Origin: Bartonella bacilliformis KC583
Lineage (GTDB): Bacteria; Pseudomonadota; Alphaproteobacteria; Rhizobiales; Rhizobiaceae
Reading direction: 5' to 3'
DNA: 64,000 bases
Assembly: GCF_000015445.1 (NCBI RefSeq)
Contig: NC_008783.1
Coordinates: 875,001-939,000, forward strand
Part shown: piece by piece, positions 22,401 to 29,895 of the stretch
How positions within the stretch are numbered: position 1 is the stretch's first letter
Layout of the letters: each line of letters starts with the position of its first letter
Notes under the pieces: model-generated
The model's database searches: none
What the model was told of the DNA's origin: nothing
The model's input: only the letters and a program-made list of their open reading frames with translations
Position numbers and translations under genes: made by a program

Positions 22401-22965
22401 CACCAAAAATCCTCTTCAAATCCATTAAGCGCTCAATGGCCCACTCTTTCTTATCTTCTGCTAAAGCCAAATTAATGGGACCACCTGAGCCACCAGTCAA
22501 AGCAATAATGCCTTCACTTTGTGATAATAGCCAATCAGCTTTAATATGAGGGAAATTAGTGTTATGCTCATCAAGATAAGCGCGGCTCACAAGACGAACC
22601 AAACAAGCATAACCTGTTTTGCTGGCAGCAAATAGCACGACAGAAGGAAAATCCGAAGGATAGTGATATTTAGCTAAACGTGAATGATCATCTTTATCAC
22701 CAAAATCAATAGCAATCTGACATCCGATAATAGGTTGGATACCCTCAGCAAAACAATATTGTGAAAACTCTAATGCACCAAACAAATTATTCGTATCCGT
22801 AATAGCTATTGCTGGTGCATTATCAGAAACCGCGTGCTGAACAATCTGTGGGATTTTTATAGCTCCTTCAAGTAGTGAATAAGCTGAATGTACTCTCAGA
22901 TGAATAAAACGAGGAAGAGTATCTTTCTTATTTAGTGCGATTCCTTTTTCTTCTAGCACTCTCAC
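19474..22965 (-). CDS. dnaE: DNA polymerase III alpha subunit
   Basis: A 1163-residue replicative polymerase. Order: PHP domain (FIHLRVHSAYSLLEGAIKI at residues 21-39, with AITDTNNLFGALEF), palm and fingers with GPGRGSGAGSLVAY near 397-410 and the catalytic PDFDIDFCQDRREE near 432-445, thumb and a helix-hairpin-helix part (YSLSAIKGVGDSVVDHI), then a C-terminal OB fold near 1010-1080. Length is normal for DnaE1. It converges with the monooxygenase gene. The start at MRVLEEKG is the first Met, but MRV could be longer than the mature family start by a few residues. Confidence 0.96.
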   Translation of the reverse strand: MRVLEEKGIALNKKDTLPRFIHLRVHSAYSLLEGAIKIPQIVQHAVSDNAPAIAITDTNNLFGALEFSQYCFAEGIQPIIGCQIAIDFGDKDDHSRLAKYHYPSDFPSVVLFAASKTGYACLVRLVSRAYLDEHNTNFPHIKADWLLSQSEGIIALTGGSGGPINLALAEDKKEWAIERLMDLKRIFGDRLYIELQRHGSYDRKVEAELIDLAYVHQIPLVATNEAFFLNKKGYEAHDALMAVAEGQVVSNPNRKRVTPDHYLKSQDEMVTLFSDLPEALENSVEIALRCHAFTPMRSPILPRFTERSVDSNAALEEDKELINQAKDGLKIRLETIGLAEGYTLADYEQRLDYEIAVITRMQFSGYFLIVSDFIKWAKLHGIPVGPGRGSGAGSLVAYALTITDVDPLRFSLLFERFLNPDRISMPDFDIDFCQDRREEVIHYVQKKYGCDQVAQIITFGKLQARAVLRDVGRVLEVPYRQVDYLTKLVSATPGNNIELAQAIKDEPKFAEEAKKEPVIGRMLDIALQLEGLYRHASTHAAGIVIGDRPLSELVPMYRDPRSDMPVTQFNMKYVEQAGLVKFDFLGLKTLTVLKMAVDFVARKGVKIDLSCISLNDEETYAMLARGNTVGVFQVESPGMRKALIGMKPDCIEDIIALVALYRPGPMENIPTYNARKHGQEKITSIHPKIDHLVKETQGVIVYQEQVMQIAQELSGYSLGEADLLRRAMGKKIHKEMQKQRTRFVSGAVDRGIDKDQADMIFDLLAKFADYGFNKSHAAAYAIVSYQTAYMKAHYPVEFLAASMTYDMMNADKLNDFRREALRLEIQVIAPCVQTSHRIFEIGENCIYYSLSAIKGVGDSVVDHIVACRGNKPFKDLEDFCGRIDPRVINKRAMESLIYAGAFDCFGIAREVLLASLETLNARAIRIFDNNSSGQTDIFGMVDGPKEPFILSQATPWSLAEKLHHEFQVIGFYFSAHPLDEYQTILAKKRVQTWNNFSNAVKGGATAARLAGTVVTKQIRKTKSGKKIGIIQFSDTSGQYETVMFSEGLVAYEEMLEPGKSFIITVSAENRSEGISLRLETAQSLEEEAVQHHKMMRLFINTVDILSQIEQNLNSGGNGEVGIVLIQENGSREVEVLLPKRYKVSLNVARAIKTLHGVLDVELN

Positions 22966-23838
22966 AATTTCCCATCACCAAATAAATGCCAAATTATAAC
23001 TCTCATCTATTCCATAACCAGAGGGAGTTTAATTATTTATACCAATCTATGTTTAAAATTACCGCATATTCGACAGATATTCCAGTTCTATTCATATTAA
23101 GGTACCATCCAAGAGTAAGCCTTACAGACAAATTCATAGAAATATCACACTGATATTCTGGATAGTTTTTTTGTGCCCTATGTTTTCTGGAAATATTATA
23201 CCGTTTTATATTTAATAGTCTGATATAATTTATTTTTTAAGATTATAGATAGTTAATTCCTATTTCATTATTTCTAGTGTTTGAATTAAAGATCAAATCT
23301 CGTTTGATATAAATATCTCAAAAATTGTGCTAATTTCTCTTACAGAACAATCTTTATAAAACAAAAACACCAGCCTACCTTACTAAAATGACTGTATTTA
23401 CTTCTTCCTCTCTAAATCTTTATAATATCGCGCTTCAATTAATTTGAACGCAATATTTTCAACTTTAGATATCTTCATTAATCAAATTTTATAAACTATA
23501 TTCTTTTAACTTTCAGAACAAAGCATATACCAGTTATATAAATCGGCTAAGGTTTAACATGTCTGACAAATTTTATGGATAGCTCTTTAATCCTAATTGT
23601 AGCTCTTAGTGAGAATAGGATCACTAACATAAGAAAATGTGTCAACTATTACATAATCAGTGCTCTGCTGTTGATTTATTGATATCTAAGTATGTTTGTC
23701 ACGAAAGCAAACAATATAAATCATCATAAAATTTAATAAGCACACTATAAACTGTTCTTTGAGGAAGGTCTAAAGCATAACTTTCTAATTAACTTACCAG
23801 CATCATAGTGGGAGGGAGGTCACAAAGGAAACAAAAAA
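22966..23838. other. Long AT-rich gap before the first VM toxin gene
   Basis: 873 bases without a convincing gene. Both divergent genes (dnaE and the toxin gene) must take their promoters from here. The last bases before the toxin carry GGGAGGGAGG and AAAGGAAAC, the latter shared with the other two toxin genes. No repeats or RNA genes are recognised. Confidence 0.35.
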
Positions 23839-25755
23839 ATGAAACTGAAACCGTTTTTATTTTTCTTTAGCCTGTTAATGACTATTCATACCTCTTCTGC
23901 AGCTCCTGTGCCACAAAAAAAACCTGACGATCCTCATGATAAATCTATTCACGTTAAGGTCCATACAGGAGGAGAATATTGCTATGCCCCAGCATTTGTG
24001 AATGGGGAAAGTTATGTTTACATCACCTATTGCTCTTCTGCCAGCGTTAAATTTGCTCGATATGACCTCTTTAAAAGAGTCGCTTGGAATGTCAATAATG
24101 TTTGGTTATGCATGACTGCTCCTAGCTCCGTTACAGGGATTGGTGGACAATCTACAGAGGATTGGGATTATCTCCTATTAAGACCTTGTGTGATCAATGA
24201 TCCCAACCAACAATGGATCATTGAAGGCAATGCATTTTATACAGCTGATAAAAAATTTCGCGTTAAAGACTATAAATGGTACGCTTACATCTCAAAAAAC
24301 AAAAATGATTACTATGATCATACCCTGAGTATGATGGATTCATGGGCAAAGATTATTGCTACTCCGGTCAATAGTAATATCAAAACTTTCATCGGATGGA
24401 AATTTGTAAGCGGCTCTAGCTTCTCTACCTACTATATTACAGACTATGGATCTAGATCAGATGTTTTTGATCTATATTACAATCCAGACAATGGCCATAT
24501 TTTCAGATATTTTCCTTCCACGGGAGTACTATCTTGCATGACTTCCCAACAATCCACTTCAGATAATTGGAATTGGGTAGGATGGAAATTTTGTGATGAT
24601 ACTGTTTCTCAAACCAAAGACATTGGTTTCTGGGATATTTCTCAATTATACGGACGCGAAGGGCCACTCCTAGATCATCAGGGTAATTTTTTACGCGTTA
24701 CCCAATATGGTATTAGTTGGGGGTCTCCTTACACAGTTAAACCTGATTACCTGAAACAAGATACTCAAAATTCTCCTAAATCTGAGTTTCTTTTTGCTTA
24801 TGATTTTGATCGTTGGGGTCGCTATGTCAATGGAAATTTAGGGGATACACTTGTCTATTGCCCTGCTCCGGGAAAAAAGGAAAATGTCGTACAGACTTCT
24901 ACTTCAAAGACACGAAGTAAACGGTCTTTACCTCCTGATTTTACTCTCACTGATGCATGGATACAAAGACTATATGACATTGCTAGAAGTTCTACTGTTG
25001 CAGGTCAAGAACATATTGCTTTTTGTGGCCCTTGTATGCTGCATACTCTGCAAATGCTTGCTGAATTGCAGGAAGATAATATAGGTGGACCTCGTCAAAG
25101 TGGAGGATACTTCTTTGATACGCATCCAGATAGGGATCCATTTATCTCCTTTCGTCAAAGATTTCCTGAACTTGCAGAAAGACTGCAAACTACAGAAAAT
25201 TACGTTAATTTACCTTGGCATGTAGGTGAAGATAGTTATACACGAACGAGCAGAGTAACTCGCTCAGCCGCATTAATGTTGTTACCTCAGTATAATTGGC
25301 GGCCTTCAACTATGGCAAGAACACGAGAAGAAATGAGACGCATGCTCCTAAATCTTTGGAACGCTCCTAGTGGCACGCTCTGGTACATTTCAATTATCAC
25401 TTCTGATAGAGATAGTTCAAACATAATAGGTCATGCTCAACCCATTTTAAGTACAAACCAAGGGCTTGTATTAATCCCTACAAACATATCTGACTTTTCT
25501 CTCGAAGATTTTAGAAGTGATATTGCTCCAATAACAACTCCAACAAGATTAATGTATTATCTTTCAAATAGAGGCACTCTAAGACTTCTTTCACTCGTAA
25601 CTTATCAAATGGCTCGGACAGATGAAGTTTCTTTGAATCTTTACATATCTCAAGGAAATTGCACTGGAGAAGGAGAAAATAGAAGAGGCAATAGGCAATT
25701 GCCAAGAACTTCTCTTCTTAATCAGTGTGATAGTGGCAGATGTGCGATTCAATGA
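23839..25755 (+). CDS. Secreted DUF1561/virulence-modifying (VM) toxin, copy 1
   Basis: A 638-residue protein with a Sec signal peptide (cleavage near residues 21-22, TSSAA), then a lectin-like half with ricin-B-type features (GGEYCYAP, WLCMTAP, PNQQWII, DNWNWVGWKFC) to about residue 350, and a C-terminal half from about 364. I assign it to the DUF1561 (PF07598) family, whose Leptospira members are about 640 residues and are reported as ricin-B cytotoxins. Between the halves sits RSKR (residues 359-362), a furin-like site. The C-half has CGPC (396-399), H532 in GHAQP and N549, a papain-like spacing. A cysteine-rich tail (CTGEGENRRGNRQLPR) ends it. The leader AAAGGAAAC is shared with copies 2 and 3. 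Enzyme activity is inference. Confidence 0.85.
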   Translation: MKLKPFLFFFSLLMTIHTSSAAPVPQKKPDDPHDKSIHVKVHTGGEYCYAPAFVNGESYVYITYCSSASVKFARYDLFKRVAWNVNNVWLCMTAPSSVTGIGGQSTEDWDYLLLRPCVINDPNQQWIIEGNAFYTADKKFRVKDYKWYAYISKNKNDYYDHTLSMMDSWAKIIATPVNSNIKTFIGWKFVSGSSFSTYYITDYGSRSDVFDLYYNPDNGHIFRYFPSTGVLSCMTSQQSTSDNWNWVGWKFCDDTVSQTKDIGFWDISQLYGREGPLLDHQGNFLRVTQYGISWGSPYTVKPDYLKQDTQNSPKSEFLFAYDFDRWGRYVNGNLGDTLVYCPAPGKKENVVQTSTSKTRSKRSLPPDFTLTDAWIQRLYDIARSSTVAGQEHIAFCGPCMLHTLQMLAELQEDNIGGPRQSGGYFFDTHPDRDPFISFRQRFPELAERLQTTENYVNLPWHVGEDSYTRTSRVTRSAALMLLPQYNWRPSTMARTREEMRRMLLNLWNAPSGTLWYISIITSDRDSSNIIGHAQPILSTNQGLVLIPTNISDFSLEDFRSDIAPITTPTRLMYYLSNRGTLRLLSLVTYQMARTDEVSLNLYISQGNCTGEGENRRGNRQLPRTSLLNQCDSGRCAIQ

Positions 25756-26153
25756 AAATTAGAGGTTGCTGAAACAATGAAAAATTTTGTAAATCTAAAA
25801 ACACCATGCTATTCTTAATTTTAATATTTTGATTTTATTGATGTTTTTTTAAATAGAGACAAAAGTGCATCACATTTAAGTTTATTAATAATCACATGGT
25901 ATGCATTGATTTAGTGCATACCATTAAAGCTTCTTAAAAGAAAACTTCACCATAATCATATGCAATAATAATCATCGCTACCCTTCTCATCCCATTGATA
26001 TTATCTTTCTAAACGAAAGCACTAACTTCAATGTGAAATCACAAAATTTTTCAACATAGAGCTCTGCTTTGTAGTTAAGAGAGAAATATTAGATATTATT
26101 AACCACCAGGAACGCGTGTAAATTAAAGTTTTTAGTTTACAACCTTTACAATT
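25756..26153. other. Gap after VM toxin copy 1
   Basis: A 398-base AT-rich gap between converging genes. The first 40 bases (GAGGTTGCTGAAACAATGAAA) resemble the sequence just after the stop of VM copy 3 (AAAGGTTTTGAAACTATGAAA), so paralogue homology continues past the stop codon. Nothing else is recognised. Confidence 0.35.
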
Positions 26154-27569
26154 TTAAGCTACCTTCTTCACTGATTTGCGAAAACGAAAAGACTTAGCAC
26201 GTTTTGCAGTCGCTTTTGCTTTTTCATGTTTTTCACTTTTATTAGATGAAGACTCTCTTGTATGTAACTTTACAGCCCTATCTGAGCGATTAGAAGTCTG
26301 CTTATAACTTTTAGATTTTTTAAAACGCCGTTCTTTACTATTCTCTTTCTCATCACTTTCTAGCGTAAATGGCTTTTCTGGATATGTTTCATATTGTAAA
26401 GGAACATTTTCACGCGTTAACTTCATACGAATTATGCGCTCTACAGCACGTAAACGTGACTCCTCTGACTCTTCATCAAAAAGCGTAATAGCATCACCAG
26501 AAGCACCATTGCGCCCTGTACGGCCAATACGATGCACATAACTTTCAGCATCCTCTGGTAAATCATAATTAATAACGTGGCTGACACCTGGTATATCAAT
26601 ACCACGAGCTGCAATATCGGTTGCAACGAGAACCTTCACGGATCCTTCGCGAAAAGCTTTCAATGCAGATTGCCGAGCATTTTGTGATTTATTGCCATGA
26701 ATCGTTGCAACAGCATGTCCCATATTTTTTAAATAACGTGTAATAGCATCAGCACCATGTTTGGTTCGTATAAAAACAATAACGGAAATCAAATCTGGAT
26801 TGACCAAAAGCCTATTTAAAATATTTCTTTTTTCATTTTTAGGGACACAATATAGTTTTTGGGTAATTTCTACAGCGGTAGTTCCCTGAGGAACGACCTC
26901 TATTTTCACTGGTTCATTAAGCAAACCATTGGCAAGTTCTTTAATTTCCTTTGGCATTGTTGCAGAAAAAAGTGCTGTTTGGTGCTCTTTACATAAAAGT
27001 TTGGCGATACGCCGTACATCGTTAATAAAGCCCATATCCAACATACGATCAGCTTCATCTAACACCAAAAAACGAGACCGAGAAAGATCAACAAATTTTT
27101 CGCGAACAAGGTCCATTAAACGCCCTGGTGTTGCAATCACAACATCCACACCAGCTCCCATACGTTTAATTTGTTTAAAACGCGACACTCCACCCACAAT
27201 TAAACATGTTGAAAGATGAGCGCCTTTCACAACAGCACTTATCATTTCTTCAATCTGAACAGCAAGCTCACGAGTAGGAACCAAAATCAAAGCACGTGCA
27301 GTCTTAGGAGAGCGCTTATCACCAAAAGTCAAAATCTGACTTAAGATAGGGAGACCAAATGCCAATGTTTTTCCAGAACCGGTCTGCGCAATACCTAAAA
27401 TATCACGCCCTTTCAACATAACTGGAATAGCCTGTTCTTGGATAGGCTTAGGCTCACTGATTCCAGCATTCAATAAATTTTTAATTAAAAGAGTCGACAA
27501 ACCCAATTTTGTAAAAACATTTTCTCTATCTACGTTCAAAATAAAATCTTTCTTTAGCTTAATCTCCAT
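26154..27569 (-). CDS. rhlE: DEAD-box RNA helicase, RhlE type
   Basis: A 471-residue ATP-dependent RNA helicase. Motifs in order: Q motif (PKPIQEQAIP), Walker A AQTGSGKT, PTRELAVQIEE, TPGRLMD, DEAD box in VLDEADRMLDMGF, SAT in LFSATMPKEI, then VIVFIRTKHGADAI, VATDIAARGIDIPGV and HRIGRTGRNG. A lysine/arginine/serine-rich tail of about 70 residues follows, typical for RNA contact. A TTG at 27587 could give six more residues; the ATG at 27569 is chosen. Alphaproteobacteria have several such helicases, so the exact orthologue is uncertain. Confidence 0.9.
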   Translation of the reverse strand: MEIKLKKDFILNVDRENVFTKLGLSTLLIKNLLNAGISEPKPIQEQAIPVMLKGRDILGIAQTGSGKTLAFGLPILSQILTFGDKRSPKTARALILVPTRELAVQIEEMISAVVKGAHLSTCLIVGGVSRFKQIKRMGAGVDVVIATPGRLMDLVREKFVDLSRSRFLVLDEADRMLDMGFINDVRRIAKLLCKEHQTALFSATMPKEIKELANGLLNEPVKIEVVPQGTTAVEITQKLYCVPKNEKRNILNRLLVNPDLISVIVFIRTKHGADAITRYLKNMGHAVATIHGNKSQNARQSALKAFREGSVKVLVATDIAARGIDIPGVSHVINYDLPEDAESYVHRIGRTGRNGASGDAITLFDEESEESRLRAVERIIRMKLTRENVPLQYETYPEKPFTLESDEKENSKERRFKKSKSYKQTSNRSDRAVKLHTRESSSNKSEKHEKAKATAKRAKSFRFRKSVKKVA

Positions 27570-27721
27570 AAACGGATCACAAGCCAAATTACACTATTCA
27601 AGAATCTAAGCAATAGAGATTATTATCTTTAATTTTGAAAATGAATGCTTGAAATAAGAACAAAAAATTTGCGCCAATCCCGTAAAATATTAATCATTAA
27701 AAAAAAGGAATACTTTTGTAT

Positions 27722-28342
27722 TTATTTTTTTATTATGGTTTCCTTTGGCAAATTTATTCCATCTAAAGTAGGATAAATTTCAAGAAATACTGGATTTTGT
27801 ACTGTTTTTTGTCCTCCATAGATTAAATACCATTTGCTATCATCAAAAATTGCTAATGTTTTATATTGCAGGATACGATCTTTTGTCTCAAGCGTAGTTG
27901 GAATCAGGGCATAAAAAGTGCTATTCTTAGTTTGCAAGTAATCTATTTTAGTTTCATCCAAATGGTAGGCGCCAGCAGCAATATTCTCAAATTGATCACG
28001 CAATTTTTCAAGTAAACTATTATATAAACTAACCTCTGCCATACCTAATCGACGTGCTACTTCTTTATAGAGCCGGTCAGGCGTATGAGCAGCAATAACT
28101 GCAAAATTTTTATCTCTTACAGCATTATTGATATCAGCAACTAAATTTGAAAGCTCAGTTTTTTGCAATATTGTTGGCTCATTTGCAAAACTTTGTTTGC
28201 TAGCACTTAGCAAAAACAATGCTCCCCAAATGAAGTACATAACAGACCTGAGCCTTATATGTTTTATTTTCACAAAAATATTACACAAATCCACCACAGA
28301 TTTTACGATACATTTGATAAATTTATTCATAGCACCACTCAT
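27722..28342 (-). CDS. Exported hypothetical protein
   Basis: A 206-residue protein I do not recognise. A basic N-terminal stretch is followed by a hydrophobic segment at about residues 34-50 ending in SFANEP, which looks like a long signal peptide or an anchor. The rest is soluble and alpha/beta in look (LSNLVADINNAVRDKNFAVIAAHTPDRLYKEVARRLG), with IFDDSKWYLIYGG near the end. It could be a small periplasmic protein with an NTF2-like fold, a guess from the DDSKWYLIYGG ending. Internal Met codons at 28330 and nearer the hydrophobic segment are other possible starts. Confidence 0.65.
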   Translation of the reverse strand: MSGAMNKFIKCIVKSVVDLCNIFVKIKHIRLRSVMYFIWGALFLLSASKQSFANEPTILQKTELSNLVADINNAVRDKNFAVIAAHTPDRLYKEVARRLGMAEVSLYNSLLEKLRDQFENIAAGAYHLDETKIDYLQTKNSTFYALIPTTLETKDRILQYKTLAIFDDSKWYLIYGGQKTVQNPVFLEIYPTLDGINLPKETIIKK

Positions 28343-28482
28343 TATTCTAGTTTTTTGATATCGTGTAAATTTTTAACTGTAAGACAAGCATTATCAGTCA
28401 AAATTTATTAAAAGATGAAAATTTTTCTTTTGTTTTAATTCTTGATTCAATAAATAATATAGCTTATGAAGAGCGCATCGTC

Positions 28483-28568
28483 GCGGACGTGATGAAATTG
28501 GTAAACATAGCAGACTTAAAATCTGCCGGTCAAAGACCTTGCGGGTTCAAGTCCCGCCGCCCGCACCA
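28483..28568 (+). tRNA. tRNA-Leu (anticodon TAA)
   Basis: An 86-base cloverleaf including an encoded CCA. The anticodon loop in GCAGACTTAAAATCTGC shows TAA; the T arm is GCGGG-TTCAAGT-CCCGC; a long variable arm fits leucine. The acceptor stem GCGGACG pairs with CGCCCGC except for one A-C mismatch at the fifth pair. Plus strand, upstream of the secDF region. Confidence 0.95.
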
Positions 28569-29414
28569 TTTTTATTCCCTAAAAAATGATTTAAAATAAG
28601 TTTCTAGTATTGTTAATTTTGTAATTTCAGATCAATTTTGTATGGAGTTCAAAAGCAAAAACAAGATCAATAAATTAGATATAACAAAAAAACTTTCTCA
28701 AAAGGTAATAGTCAATTTATCTTTTTAATTTTAATAAAGACATTTAAATAACCTGAGAATTTATTAGCTCAATTCTTTCTAAAGAATCCTATTTATAATC
28801 AGATCACTATATAAATTTTCTATTAAAGAAATTCACTTTTTAATTACAAAGAACTTTATTACACTGGTTAGATAAAATTGTTCATCTTTTGTGAACATAA
28901 AAATAACCAGCTTATGCAAAAACAGCTAAAAATTTTAATTTTTTATGATCTATAAATAAAATAAATATTTTCAATTTATTATATATAAAACTTAATTTAT
29001 TTTATTAGGAATACGCAATCAATACTCATTTATATAAATTGTAACTTGACTGTATGGAGTAAAATATTGGGGATGGAATCAAAAAATTAGAAAATAACTG
29101 TAACGCTGAAATTATAAATTAAAATCATGATTACATTATCAAGATTTATATCTTACATAAGCGTTTCAATAATCAATTATTTTTTTGAATAATTTCATCA
29201 AATAATTCTGAGATTATTGATTTTTCTATTGTTGCAGTGCGTCATGTTATATACATGACACCATGCACAAATGAATACATATCTGCATTGAAAATCAGTA
29301 AAAGGTGGTCACTTTTTAAGGAACATACGATAAATAATGATTCCAACTTTTATAGAATATGTCTATAAAAGCTTTCCTTGCCCAATAAAGCGGATAAAAA
29401 AGAGGATAGGTTAA
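28569..29414. other. Long AT-rich gap
   Basis: 846 bases, very AT-rich, between tRNA-Leu and the small membrane protein gene. A short palindrome (GTCATGT-TATAT-ACATGAC, near 29241) is the only structure I noted. I see no gene here. Confidence 0.35.
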
Positions 29415-29822
29415 TTGAAGTTAATAAGACAAAGAAAGCACTCTAACATGTTTTTTTTGCATTTACATTGCAGAAAAAGAAATTTTTTCTTTTTTGCAAT
29501 CGGGTGTTTTCTCCTATCTAACTTTATGTGGCTGACCGATAGCTCAGCATTTCAAGATCATTTAGATGAAAAACAATATACCAATGATATTATCAATGCT
29601 TACACATATTATCTGAAACACAAATACAATCAACCAAATATGATGACGGCTACAAATAAGAAATTCACAAAGCCGCACACATTTCATCATTTATCTGCTG
29701 TAGATTCTCAAGACATTCTAATATTAAATGTCCCTCCAAAACCTAACACAATTATCTATGTGCAACTTTATAGTCTTCAAACGCAATATCTTTCAAACCA
29801 GCGTGCTCCTCCTCTCGTTTAA
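29415..29822 (+). CDS. Small exported or membrane hypothetical protein
   Basis: A 135-residue protein I do not recognise. It has a basic start and a hydrophobic segment at about residues 25-42 (FFFFAIGCFLLSNFMWL) ending near DSSAFQ, like a signal peptide or anchor. The mature part is rich in Asn, Thr, Tyr and His. The TTG at 29415 has AGAGGATAGG just upstream; an ATG at 29448 is the alternative start. It lies about 70 bases before secDF on the same strand and could share its transcript. Confidence 0.5.
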   Translation: MKLIRQRKHSNMFFLHLHCRKRNFFFFAIGCFLLSNFMWLTDSSAFQDHLDEKQYTNDIINAYTYYLKHKYNQPNMMTATNKKFTKPHTFHHLSAVDSQDILILNVPPKPNTIIYVQLYSLQTQYLSNQRAPPLV

Positions 29823-29895
29823 TCTATAAAGGTCATTATCTCTGTTTCATCTTTTTCACGTTTAACTTTAAAAACGCTTATTATTGGAACATATC

